From Clitoria ternatea (lineage: Eukaryota > Streptophyta > Magnoliopsida > Fabales > Fabaceae), in assembly GCA_037962975.1 (NCBI GenBank), contig CM075669.1, positions 117,692,501-117,756,500 on the forward strand: a DNA stretch of 64,000 nucleotides, read 5' to 3'. The notes below the pieces were generated by a model. It was not told the origin of the DNA. It saw only the letters and a list, made by a program, of their open reading frames with translations, and searched no databases. The translations under genes were made by a program, and so were the position numbers. This document shows, one piece after another, positions 22,299 to 33,900 of this stretch (within the stretch, counting starts at the first letter, position 1; each line of letters starts with the position of its first letter).

Positions 22299-24239
22299 AT
22301 GGAAATTAACATGGGACATAGTAATTATGATATAGGGGTGACTGAATTGAAGAAGTTATTGCACCTCAAGGCTAGGAAGGTCAATACTGACAGTTTACAA
22401 GCACTAGGGAGAAAACTGAGCTTGACACAGAAGATGACTTTCACAAGGAAGTATGGGAAGATCCTGAAACTTTTGGAGGTAGACGTCCAAATAGAAGCCA
22501 TCACAGCTCTGGCTCAATTCTATGACCCACCTCTCCGCTGTTTCACTTTCCAAGACTTTCAACTGGCACCCTCCATAGAAGAATTTGAACAAATATTGGG
22601 GATGCCAATGGAGGGACAGATTCCTTATCGCCATTTGGACCATCACGCGTCAATCACTTCTGTCGCTCGTATTTTGAAGGTCCATCCTGAAATGTTAAGA
22701 GGAGTACAAATGAACAGAAACCACATTCCTGGATTTACTAGGGAATTTCTGGAGAAACACATGCATGTCCTGGCAGAGAAGGAAGAATGGGAAGCTTTCA
22801 TTGATACCTTGGCTCTCACTATTTACGGAGTTGTCTTATTCCCTAACTTAGACAACTACGTAGATTATGATGCTATAGGTGTCTTCATCGCTCGCAAGCA
22901 CAGACTGGAAAATCCCATCACAGCAGTGTTGGCCAATGTCTATTGCACCTTGGATTTCTGCCATACCCAAGGAGGAAAGAGGATTATTTGTTGTTTGCCT
23001 GTTCTATATGTGTGGCTCACATCCCACGCTTTTCATCAACTATGCAAAGCCGAGTGTCCCATCTCTCATTTGAAATTGTGTCAGTTGACAACAAAGAATG
23101 GGCGCGAGTGGGCTAATCACCTTGTGGGCCTTACGGCAGAAAAGGTGAGGTGGTATCCTCAATGGCTAGAAGTTGAGTCCATTATTTACAGCTGTAGAGG
23201 GTATCCGAATGTTCCTCTAATGGGGACACAAGGCTGCATCAATTATAATCCTGTTATTGCTAAGCGGCAGTTGGCTTATCCTCTACTTGGGCCGCCAGAC
23301 GAAGCATTGCTTACTCCTTTCGTTGTGTACTATGCGCATGGGAATTACACCTCCACTATTCGGGACATAGCCAATGCCTGGAAGAAGGTCCATAGGATGG
23401 GCAAAGAACTGGGGGCACGAAGCCATGCTGTGAGAATTGAATACTTAGATTGGGTGGTGAACAAAGTCTCCATTGTGAAATTGCCTTTCAAGGGCCCTTC
23501 ATACCAACTTGTGGACACAGTTCCTCCGCCATGCATTATGGAGGACAAGGTTACCATATCGCTAAGAGCCCAAATAGAAGAACTGAAGGCAAGGAATCAA
23601 GAACTGGAAGAAGACCTCTTGAAATGCCAACAAGAATGCGCCCTCCATAGGAAAGAGAACTCCGAAGGAAGACATGCTATGGAAGAAATGCGAAAAAAGA
23701 GAAAGATTGACGAAGATTACAGAATAAAACAAGATCAATGCCTTCGGGCGGCCAATTTGCAGCTGAAGATGAAGGGTCAGCAGAGCGATGCTGTATTGGC
23801 CGAAAAACAAATTTTAAAAGACATGCTGGTACAATCTAAGGAGAAGGGAAAGGAGGCTTTGATGCAAAAAGAAATGCTACAAACCCAAGTCCACAAATTA
23901 GAGCAACAGCTTGATGAAACGATGAGAGCTTATGAGCAAGAAATACATGCTGAACAGAAAAAAACCCTTGATGCCGAACGCCGCTGCCAAGAAGCCACAC
24001 GAGCTTTGGGGATAGAGTTAGCTCAACGGGATGAAGTCATTCATTTATGGATGGACCGTTTTGCCAAGTTGGCATACCTATCCAATGGAATCTTGGAAGA
24101 TTTTCCCTCAATGTTGAAGCAGGCCGAAGGCATGGTCAATCCCCTATCCACCCCAAAGGAGATATCATCATTTTTGAACTATTGTCAAGAAAGACTTTGC
24201 AAAATGAGAGTCATGATTGCCCAAGCTAGGAATGGCTGA
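22299..24239 (+). CDS. Ogre ORF1 protein, plant-mobile-domain-like plus coiled coil
   Basis: An uninterrupted 646-residue frame upstream of gag. Residues about 1-400 resemble the plant retroelement family annotated as DUF7745 or plant-mobile-domain-like (for example the stretch LAQFYDPPLRCFTF and the helical segments after it). Residues about 420-600 are a long charged coiled coil rich in Glu, Lys and Gln. Such an ORF1 ahead of gag is a signature of Ogre elements; its biochemical role is unknown. It is the only intact coding frame in this element, which is notable because gag-pro and pol are both broken. The start is the first ATG of the frame. Confidence 0.75.
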   Translation: MEINMGHSNYDIGVTELKKLLHLKARKVNTDSLQALGRKLSLTQKMTFTRKYGKILKLLEVDVQIEAITALAQFYDPPLRCFTFQDFQLAPSIEEFEQILGMPMEGQIPYRHLDHHASITSVARILKVHPEMLRGVQMNRNHIPGFTREFLEKHMHVLAEKEEWEAFIDTLALTIYGVVLFPNLDNYVDYDAIGVFIARKHRLENPITAVLANVYCTLDFCHTQGGKRIICCLPVLYVWLTSHAFHQLCKAECPISHLKLCQLTTKNGREWANHLVGLTAEKVRWYPQWLEVESIIYSCRGYPNVPLMGTQGCINYNPVIAKRQLAYPLLGPPDEALLTPFVVYYAHGNYTSTIRDIANAWKKVHRMGKELGARSHAVRIEYLDWVVNKVSIVKLPFKGPSYQLVDTVPPPCIMEDKVTISLRAQIEELKARNQELEEDLLKCQQECALHRKENSEGRHAMEEMRKKRKIDEDYRIKQDQCLRAANLQLKMKGQQSDAVLAEKQILKDMLVQSKEKGKEALMQKEMLQTQVHKLEQQLDETMRAYEQEIHAEQKKTLDAERRCQEATRALGIELAQRDEVIHLWMDRFAKLAYLSNGILEDFPSMLKQAEGMVNPLSTPKEISSFLNYCQERLCKMRVMIAQARNG

Positions 24240-24557
24240 ATATTGTAACCGTATCTTTCAAGTAACATTGTACCTTTACAGATGAATGGAATGATGAATT
24301 AATGTGCCTTCACAGTTGTCTCATGTTAATTTCTAATATATTGTTATACTAAGTACTTTTGAACGCGACATTCTGGGGAAAGGTCAAGGAATACGTGTCA
24401 AATTCGGAATCGTATCCCATGAATGCCCATCTATTTTTTATTTTTCTTTTTCTTTTATCTTCTTTAACTGTTCCCTCTATTTTTTCTAACCATTTGTCGT
24501 GATTCTTTAGACACTACGGGTAAGCATCCCTACGCGACCAGGCTTAGAAAGAAACTC
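24240..24557 (+). other. Spacer between ORF1 and gag
   Basis: 318 bp without coding signal. Its second half is very pyrimidine-rich and ends in GATTCTTTAG (24501..24510) about 48 bp before the gag ATG. That resembles a plant 3' splice site, but no firm donor was identified. Confidence 0.5.
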
Positions 24558-27500
24558 ATGGCCGAAATAGAACAAGAGAATGAAAACCTGCGAGCTGAGG
24601 TTAATCAATTGAAAGAAAAAATGGCTGAAATGGCCAAGATGTTTGAAAGGAGGATCGCAGAAAGGGATTCTTTAGCAGAAGTTGAAAATGCTAGGCAGCA
24701 ATCTCCCATTCTCCAACACGCTCAAGGTCATGCTGGGGAACCGAGCTCAAACCCTGCAGGGCCTACTGTTACCGTTCGCCTTAGTAAGCCGAACCCTGCT
24801 CACATTCAACAACACTCTTTTGTTGATAAAGAAGGGAATGTTGTACCCTTCCCACAGTATGGGTTACCCCCAGGCTATTTCCCACCACTCCAAGAGGAGC
24901 CAGATTATCAGGAAACAATCCTTCATGCGGCTCAACCAAACATCGCACCGGTCCGAAATCCTCAAACGATTCCGGTCCATACACAGGCTGAACAACCACA
25001 AGCTGCCCAAGCCACAGCTGGACACCAAGCCTCAATTCTGAATAAGAGCCCGGCACATGTTGACCGACCAGTCAAGAGTGCTAGTCACTATGTCATCACA
25101 GGACCAAGTACTGCCACTGCTGCTACCCAGGAAGGAAGATTAGAGTTCTTGGAAAGGCGATTAAGGGAAATGGATGGGAGGAATCGATTTGGATTAGGCA
25201 GTGTTGCACAACTCTGCCTAATTCCTGACGTTGTTATTCCTCCCAAATTCAAAACACCTGAATTTGATAAGTATCAGGGGCTGACATGTCCGAGAAACCA
25301 TCTTACCATGTACTGCCAGAAGATGGCTTTGCATGCCTCCAACGACTCTCTGCTCATCCATTGTTTTCAAGATAGTTTGGCTGGAGCGCCTCTAACCTGG
25401 TATAACCATCTTGAACGTTCTTGTATACGCTGTTGGGAGGATCTAGCAGATGCTTTCATGCAGCAGTATAAGTACAATTTGGACATGGCGCCAGATAGAG
25501 TACAATTGCAGAACATGTCCAAGAAAGACAACGAGACATTCAAAGAATACGCCCAACGGTGGCGTGAAGTAGCAGCGCAAGTTGACCCACCTTTGTCTGA
25601 GAAAGAGGTGATCTCGACATTTATTGACACACTCCAATCGCCATTCTATGACAAGATGATCGGAAGTATTTCCTCCCACTTCTCCGATATCGTCACTATC
25701 GGAGAAAGAATAGAAAATGGCCTCTGGACAAGGAAGATCGCCCGAGGCCCAGCTGGGGTTAATGCAGCAAGAAGACCCTCCCATGGGGAAGGAAAGAGAA
25801 GAGAGGGAGAGACTAATTTGATCTCCCATAATCAGGGAAGAAACCAGCCAAGGCCACCCACCCCGGTCGCCTTTCCATCAACCTATCATAATACACCACA
25901 TCCATATGTGGCCGCCGTTCAAACACCACATCCACCACATTTCCGCCCACCTATCATGCGATCGCCTGCACCCCTACAGGCACCATATCAACCACCACAA
26001 GCTCCGTACCAGCAGCCACAAATGAACCCGCCAAATCCAAATCAAAGGAGGCAAAACAACGACCGTGCCCCACCGCAATTTGATCCAATTCCCATCACTT
26101 ACACAGAGCTTCTCCCTTACCTCATCGAAAACACGATGGTAGTACCCTGCCCTCTAAAGCCACTTCAGCCGCCGTATCCTAGAGGATATGACCCGAACGC
26201 ACGGTGTGATTACCACGCCGGTGCACCGGGACATTCTACTGAGAACTGCTTGGCACTGAAGTTCAAGGTAAGGGACCTAATTCGGGCCGACTGGATAAGC
26301 TTCAAAGAAGGGAGCCCAAGCGTGACAACTAATCCCCTTCCAAACCATAAAGGATCGGATGTCAACGCTATAGAAGGGGATGAAGATTGCATTTCCAAGA
26401 AGACATCCAGATGCCTTTGGAAACAATACACTCCCATATGCTGAAGATGGGATTAATAGAGGGGTCGTGGGGTGAAGAGCATAATGACCTCTAATCCACA
26501 AAACGAAGGGACTTCCAGGAAACCCTTCAAAGACTCATGAATGCTCGAGTCATAGAGGTCTGTAGGCACCGTGAAAGACAAATAAATGTGGTACAGGAAC
26601 AGAGTAAGGCACGAGTTCCGAAACCCCTGGTCGTATACTATAACAAGGATACGCCAACGGCTTCAGCTCCTGCCAAGACTGTCTTCACAGTAAGGGCACC
26701 AACTCTTTTCCCCTTCCAAAGTTCCCACGCTGTGCCATGGAGGTACAATACAGATGTGGTCGTCACTAATCCAGAGGCAGTCAACTCCATACCATCCTCC
26801 TCTATTACAAATATAACCGGAGTGGGAAAAATGACACGGAGTGGAAGAATATATACACCACCTGAGCCCAAGCAAGGCAAGACTACCGGAGAAGGAAAAA
26901 CTGGAAAAGAAGTAGCCTCTGGCGAAACAAAGGGGGCTGTGACGGAAGAGGAAGCCCAGGAATTCCTGAAGTTTATTCGCCATAGTGACTACCAGGTGTT
27001 GGACCAATTGAACCACACCCCTGCAAAAATTTCCCTATTGTCTTTGCTAATGAGTTCTGAACCACATCAAAACACGTTGATGAAGGTGTTGAGCGAGGCG
27101 CACGTGAAGAATGATTTACCCGTCGAACAATTTGGGGGCATAGTGGGGCAGATCGTTGCCAATAATTACTTGACCTTCACAGATGAGGAAGTACCTATTG
27201 AAGGAAGGGGGCACAACAAAGCTCTCCATATTTCTGTGAAATGTCGGGATTATATCCTGGCAAAAGTACTTGTGGATAATGGATCTTCTCTAGACGTCAT
27301 GCCAAAATCCACGTTGGCAAAATTACCTTTCGACGGAACATACATGAGGCCTAGCTCTATGGTTGTGAGGGCTTTTGATGGGACACGTAGGGAAGTCGTT
27401 GGAGAAATTGAATTGCCTATACAAGTCGGGCCCTGTACTTTCCAGGTACTCTTCCAAGTAATGGATATTGCGCCCGCCTACAGCTGTTTATTAGGGCGAC

Positions 27501-28128
27501 CGTGGATCCATTCGGCAGGGGTGGTCCCCTCCACGCTGCACCAAAGACTAAAATACATCATCGACAACAAGTTGGTGACTGTTTCTGGGGAGGAGGACCT
27601 TTTGGTCAGCAAACCCATATCCACTCCGTACATCGAGGCCGCCGAGGAAGCCCTTGAAACATCCTTCCAAGCCTTGGAGATTGCCAATGCAACAAGCATT
27701 GTGAAAATGTCTTTCCCCAACGTACCTCTAATGGTGACGCTGAACATGTTGCGGAAAGGGTACCAACCCGGAAAAGGATTGGGGCGGGATTTAGAAGGCA
27801 TAACTCAACCGGTGAGTCTCCTGTAAAATAAAAACAGATATGGTTTGGGATATGAGCCCACTGTGACGGATAAGAAAAGGGTTGAAGAGGAAAAGAAGGG
27901 GAGGAGAGTTGCTCGCCTTACTGGTCAAGAGATCAACACTACAAGAATCCCTATCTGCGATCTCTATCAAAGCTTTAAGAGCGCCGGAGTGATATATCCG
28001 GATCAAGTTTCCATGGTGGAGAATGAGCCTAACCTCAATGTGGAGCTGGTTCATGCTTGCCATCCAGATCAAGAGCTGAGCAATTGGGAAATCATGGAGT
28101 TCCCTACAACCATTAACGTTCTATCAGA
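24558..28128 (+). pseudogene. Element 4 gag-protease with G-patch, broken by a frameshift and stops
   Basis: Gag starts at ATG 24558: a coiled-coil N-terminus (about residues 1-45), a Pro/Gln-rich linker, a retrotransposon gag domain near 230-400 (PLTWYNHL, FKEYAQRWREVA), and a CYHC-like knuckle variant C..H...GHSTENC near 555-570. The frame ends early at 26444 after a frameshift near 26400-26411. Codons resume in another frame, with a TAA near 26491, then ATG 26537. Next come the protease (VDNGSSLDVMP, CLLGRPW) and a G-patch-like segment (GYQPGKGLG). TAA at 27824..27826 interrupts the frame, which continues (YGLGYEPT) to 28128 at a candidate splice donor. An intact relative would make the coat and the maturation protease. 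Confidence 0.87.
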
Positions 28129-28341
28129 GTAATCACTGTATTTCATAATTTGGTGGTCCCCTTGCTATGCCCAAGGCTCCGGGACCCATTTTGTAATAAG
28201 GGCAAAACTTGTTTACTTTGTTTTTTAAAATCAATGAACATATTTTTTATTTCCCATCACCTCATCTTTGTGCATTCTCTATTTCTTAAACCTTTCACTT
28301 GCTTACTTCTCTTTTCACTTTATAATATAACCCAAATGCAG
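28129..28341 (+). other. Probable spliceosomal intron between protease and RT
   Basis: Donor GTAATC at 28129 and acceptor AAATGCAG ending at 28341 bound a 213-bp T-rich stretch. Joining them gives an in-frame codon and carries the protease frame into the open frame upstream of RT. Without splicing, the protease frame ends at TAA 28130..28132. Ogre elements are known for an intron at this place. Splicing is inferred, not observed. Confidence 0.72.
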
Positions 28342-31300
28342 ATCCAAACATGATTTACCTGAGAACGACGAAAACCTAGATTTATTTCATGACCCTGTTT
28401 ATCCAAATGATTGCGTCTACAAGGAAAGTGAGGAAGACTTTGGACCCTCATCTGAATTGACGAGATTATTGGAACAAGAGGATAAGGAGATCCGCCCACA
28501 TCAGGAGGAAATTAAAATCATCAACCTTGGAGGTGAAGGAGAAGATAAAATGATCAAGATAGGCACTTGCCTGAGTAAAAACCAGCAAGATGAATTGATT
28601 GAACTGCTACGGGAATTTCGGGATGTGTTCGCTTGGTCATATCAAGATATGCCAGGGTTGGATAACAGCATAGTGGAACATAGGTTGCCTCTGAAACCAG
28701 AGTGTCCACCAATTAAGCAAAAGCTGCGAAGAATGAAACCGGAAATGCTTCTCATGATCAAGGAAGAGGTCAAAAAACAATTCGAAGCCGGTTTCTTGGC
28801 CGTAGCCAAATATCCACAATGGGTAGCCAACATAGTCCTGGTCCCAAAGAAGGATGGAAAAGTGCGGATGTGTGTGGACTATCGAGATCTAAACAGGGCC
28901 AGCCCTAAAGACGATTTTCCTCTTCCACATATTGACATGTTGGTTGATAACACAGCCCAGCACTCCATTTTCTCTTTCATGGATGGTTTCTCCGGGTACA
29001 ATCAGATTGAAATGGCACCCGAAGACATGGAAAAAACCACGTTTGTTACTTTGTGGGGTACTTTCTGTTACAAAGTAATGTCCTTTGGTTTGAAGAACGC
29101 AGGGGCAACTTATCAGAGAGCAATGGTCACTTTATTCCACGAGATGATGCACAAGGAAATAGAGGTCTATGTGGATGACATCATTGCAAAATCCAGAACT
29201 GAGGAAGATCATGTCCGCGACTTAAGGAAATTGTTTGAACGGTTGAGAAGGTTTAAACTTAGATTGAATCCTGCCAAGTGCACGTTTGGCACAAGGTCAG
29301 GTAAACTGTTGGGTTTCATTGTAAGCAAGAAAGGAATTGAAGTGGATCCCGACAAGGTCAGGGCAATCCTAGAAATGCCACCTCCTTGCACAGAAAAAGA
29401 AGTCAGGGGGTTCTTGGGAAGATTAAACTACATCGCTCGATTTATCTCACAATTGACATCGACCTGCGAGCCGATCTTCAAGCTACTCCACAAGAACCAA
29501 TCGGGGCAATGGAATGAGGACTGCCAAACGGCTTTTGAGAAGATTAAGCAGTATTTGAAAGAACCACCAATATTGGTACCACCAACCCCTGGGAGACCAC
29601 TGATTTTATACATGACGGTACTGGATGAGTCCATGGGCTGCGTGTTGGGACAGCATGATGAAACGGGAAAGAAAGAACATGCCATATATTACCTAAGCAA
29701 AAAGTTCACTGATTGCGAAATGCGATACTCCGCATTAGAACGAACTTGTTGCGCGTTAGCATGGGCTGCGAAACGTTTAAGGCAATACATGTTGAGTCAC
29801 ACTACCTGGTTAGTCTCTAAGATGGATCCTATCAAGTACATCTTTGAGAAGCCAGCCCTGACCGGAAGGATTGCTCGATGGCAAGTGCTGCTAACTGAGT
29901 ACGACATAACATATGTCACTCAGAAAGCCATAAAAGGGAGCGCTTTGGCTGACTACCTAGCCCATCAACCCATAAGTGATTACCAACCAATACCATTCGA
30001 CTTCCCGGACGAAGATATTTTGGCATTGTCCGACAAAGAAGAAGGCGGTAACAAGGACAAATGGATTTTAAGATTCAATGGAGCTTCTAATGCTTTGGGA
30101 CATAGAATCGAAGCCATTTTGATTTCACCAAAGAAAGAGTTCATCCCTGTCTGTGCCAGGCTATGTTTCGATTGTACCAACAATGTCGCTGAATATGAGG
30201 CATGCTCCTTAGGGATCCAAGCGGCATTAGATATGAAAGTAAGAACACTGGAAGTCTACGGAGACTCTGCTTTAGTCGTCCACCAGTTGAAAGGTGAGTG
30301 GGAAACCAGAGATAGCAAGCTTCTCCCCTATCACGCCCACATTATGGAAATGATCAGAGATTTCGAAGAGATTTCTTTTCATCATGTTCCTCGGGAAGAT
30401 AATCAAATGGCTGATGCTTTGGCCACTCTTGCTTCAATGTTCAAAGTAAACAATGACTATGACGTGCCCCTCATCGAGGTAGAAAGGCGTCATGAGCCCG
30501 CATACTGCCAAGTAGTCGAAGAACAGTCAGATGGAAAACCTTGGTATCACGATATCAAGAGGTATATCCAGAGGCAAGAATACCCTGACAATGCCACAGA
30601 AAATGACAAAAGAACCCTACGACGGCTCGCCATGGGGTTTTTCTTAAATGGAGACGTGCTTTACAAAAGAAACTATGATTCTATCCTTCTTCGCTGTGTT
30701 GATACCGCTAAAGCAAATAGAATCATGAGGGATATCCACGAGGGATCTTTCGGAACCCACATCAATGGGCACGCCATGTCAAGGAAAATCTTAAGGGCTG
30801 GTTATTTTTGGATGACCATGGAAGCGGACTGCTTCGCCTATGCTCGGAGATGTCATAAGTGCCAAATATATGCTGATCATATTCACGCACCCCCGTCATC
30901 TCTAAATGTTTTGTCAGCACCATGGCCTTTTTCGATGTGGGGCATGGATGTCATTGGTCCCATTGAACCAAAGGCTTCAAACGGTCATCGTTTCATTTTG
31001 GTCGCCATTGATTACTTCACAAAATGGGTGGAAGCAGCTTCATATACTAATGTAACCAAAGGTATTGTTGTTAAATTCGTCAAGCGTGAGTTGATATGTG
31101 GGTACGGCCTACCGGGTCAAATCATCACAGACAATGGTACAAACTTGAAAAACAAAATGATGAAGGAGCTTTGTGAGAGCTTTAAGATCGCCCACCATAA
31201 TTCCTCTCCGTACCGCCCAAAAATGAATGGGGCAGTAGAGGCGGCGAACAAGAATATCAAGAAGATAATACAGAAAATGGTGGTAACCTATAAAGACTGG

Positions 31301-31789
31301 AATGAAATGCTTCCTTTTGCTCTACACGGTTATCGTACCTCAGTCCGGACCTCGACTGGGGCAACTCCATTCTCTTTAGTTTATGGCATGGAAGCAGTCC
31401 TGCCTTTTGAAGTGGAGATTCCTTCCCTCCGAGTAATCATGGAAGCTGAATTGGTTGAGGCTGAATGGATCCAGACTCGACATGACCAATTAAATTTGAT
31501 TGATAGTAAAAGATTGACTGCCCTCTGCCATGGTCAGTTATATCAAAGGCGTATGAAGCGAGCATTTGAAAAGAAAGTATGACCCCGACAGTTCCAAGAG
31601 GGAGACTTGGTGCTCAAGAAGGTTTTGTCAATGCATAAAGATCACCGAGGCAAATGGACTCCTAACTACGAAGGGCCGTATGTCGTGAAGAAAGCTTTTT
31701 CCGGAGGTGCTCTCATACTCACCAACATGGATGGGGAAGATCTACCGATGCCTATAAACGCGGACGCAGTGAGAAGATACTACGCGTAA
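28342..31789 (+). pseudogene. Element 4 pol: RT, RNase H, archaeal-type RNase H, integrase
   Basis: The frame is open from the acceptor to TGA at 31580..31582, then continues in the same frame to TAA at 31789. Numbering from 28457: RT has YVDD (Tyr238, Asp240-241) and CVDYRDLN; a first, typically degenerate RNase H lies near 360-500 (YMTVLDESMGCVL); an archaeal-type RNase H near 535-665 (NNVAEYEA, GDSALVV, NQMADALA); and an integrase with an HHCC region near 770-805 and a perfect D,D35E triad (Asp831, Asp892, Glu928). In the second RNase H the usual FDGA reads FNGA (codon 30077..30079), so its first catalytic Asp is lost. The late TGA removes the C-terminal integrase tail (EGDLVLKK...). The ancestral product copied and integrated the element. 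Confidence 0.92.
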
Positions 31790-32649
31790 AAAAAAATGCT
31801 CGCTAGGTTGAAAACCTGAAAAGGCGACCTAGGCAAAAGTTAGAGCAATTGGTGGGGTCAAAAATCCTAAGAAAGCGGCCCAAACAAATTCACACCCTAT
31901 AGATTCAACACTGCAATGCCAATTTTCCAAGTCACAGTCAAGGGGATGGGTCTAGAACATCGAAGGCATTGTCAAGTCACGCCCTCGAAAGCAAAATCAG
32001 AAGATAAACAGGAAATCATGGAAAAGACTAGAATTTTGTCGCTCTCAGGAAATCGATGGAGGATCTAAAAGGCCTTCCCTTCCATCCTTACCATCAATTC
32101 CTCACATCTTGTCATATTTTTGCATTATTATTGTAACCTGTACATATCTGTTGTTCATAAATAAAAAGTTTCCTTTCTTCCCACATGTGTTCATGACTAG
32201 AATGAATAAACAAGTTTTGCCTAAAAAGAGTTTCTTAAAAGATGAGTTTTGAGAAGAACGAAAACATAAAGTTATGGGGAACGAAGTGGACACCGTTGCC
32301 AGATCTTACCTCAAGCAAGCTCAACCAGCTCTGCGAAACAACCTCAATGAAGTCAGAAGTAATAATTATTTTGGCCATGAGTTACTTCAACGCCTGTCGC
32401 CAAGGGAGTCCACCTGTAAGTTTTTAATTAGTTTTACGTTTCTCTGTTGAAGGATGGCCAGGAACCATGATGTGTAGTTGCCCAACTCTCTCCTTAGCAG
32501 ACCTTCGGCATATCCGCAGTAAAACCCCAAGTCAATTCTCTTTCACCCAAAGGGACATTACCCCGAATTCCCAAAGTTTCTTCCCCAGTGGAACCATAAT
32601 CGCCAAAAACTACACTTCCCAAATCCTTCCCCAGTGGGACTACACTTCC

Positions 32650-33310
32650 CAGTCAACCCAAAACTGGGGCATCACCTCGGGTTTAGTCTTTCATCCAAGG
32701 GACAGTTCCCCAAGATTTCTTTCGATCATGTCAAACCGGGGCATCTCCCCGAGTTTATTCTCTTATTCAAGGGGCAGTTCCCCAAGATTTCATCCAATCA
32801 TGTCAAACTGGGACATCTCCCTGGGTTTATTCTTTCATTCAAAGGACAGTACCCCACCCTTCAAGCTTCATCCAATCATGTCAAACTGGGGCATCACCCC
32901 GGGTTTAGTCTTTCATTCAAGGGGCAGTTCCCCAAGATTTCATCCAATCATGTCAAACTGGGGCATCACCCCGGGTTTAGTCTTTCATTCAAGGGGCAGT
33001 TCCCCAAGATTTCATCCAATCATGTCAAACTGGGGCATCACCCCGGGTTTAGTCTTTCATTCAAGGGGCAGTTCCCCAAGATTTCATCCAATCATGTCAA
33101 ACTGGGGCATCACCTCGGGTTTAGTCTTTCATTCAAGTGGTAGTTCCCCAAGATTTCATCCAATCATGTCTAACTGGGGCATCTCCCCGGGTTTATTCTC
33201 TCAATCAAGGGGTAGTTCCCCAACCACCCATAGTCATGTCAAACTGGGACACCCCCCCAGATTCATTCTCTTGCATTCAAGGGGCAGTTCCCCAAGGACC
33301 CGCAGTCGTG
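32650..33310 (+). repeat. 72-bp tandem repeat array in the Ogre 3' UTR
   Basis: About nine copies. The CATC(A/T)CC marker is at 32670, 32742, 32814, 32892, 32964, 33036, 33108 and 33180, so the spacing is 72 bp except one 78-bp step. Central copies (32892..33108) are nearly identical; the outer ones diverge. Each unit has TTCAAGGGGCAGTTCCCCAA, including a GGGGCAGTTCCCC near-palindrome. As 72 is a multiple of three, frames stay open over the array. Confidence 0.93.
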
Positions 33311-33459
33311 GCAACCGAGGGTCAACCCCAACCTTTACATTTCCTGCCAACAGTGAGTTAATTCGGACGAGACGTCCTGTTAGCTCCCCCAACCTTCACA
33401 TTTCCAGTCAACAGTGAGCTAATTCGGACGAGACGTCCTATTAGTTCCCCCAATCTTTA

Positions 33460-33900
33460 TCTTCCTGTCACCGATCAAATGGCACCTTTACTTTCCTGTC
33501 GCCGATCAAATGGCACCCCTTTACTTTCCAGTCTCCGATCAAATGGCACCTTTACTTTTCTGTCGCCGATCAAATGGCACCTTTACTTTCCTGTCGCCGA
33601 TCAAATGGCAGCTTTACTTTCCTGTCGCCGATCAAATGGCACCCCTTTACTTTCCAGTCGCCGATCAAATGGCACCTTTACTTTTCTGTCGCCGATCAAA
33701 TGGCACCTTTACTTTCCTGTCGCCGATCAAATGGCACCCCTTTACTTTCCTGTCGCCGATCAAATGGCACCTTTTACTTTTCTGTCGCCGATCAAATGGC
33801 ACCTTTACTTTCCTGTCGCCGATCAAATGGCACCCCTTTACTTTCTTGTCGCCGATCAAATGGCGCCTTTATTTTCCTGTCGTCGAACAAATGGCATCCT
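33460..33900 (+). repeat. 31/33-bp tandem repeat array in the Ogre 3' UTR
   Basis: About fourteen copies of a unit built on CGCCGATCAAATGGCACC followed by TTTACTTTCCTGT. GATCAAATGG occurs at 33473, 33504, 33537, 33568, 33599, 33630, 33663, 33694, 33725, 33758, 33790, 33821 and 33854. Units of 31 bp alternate with 33-bp units that contain an extra CC, giving a higher-order pattern. Confidence 0.93.

Noticed and set aside
27811..27826. GTGAGT as donor of the protease-RT intron
   Set aside because: The protease/G-patch frame continues in frame past the TAA at 27824 (YGLGYEPT and on to 28128), so this looks like coding sequence with a nonsense change. The 28129 donor preserves the frame better.
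33460..33900. CRISPR-like look of evenly spaced short repeats
   Set aside because: Units of 31-33 bp are directly adjacent with no unique spacers, and the context is a plant retroelement 3' UTR.
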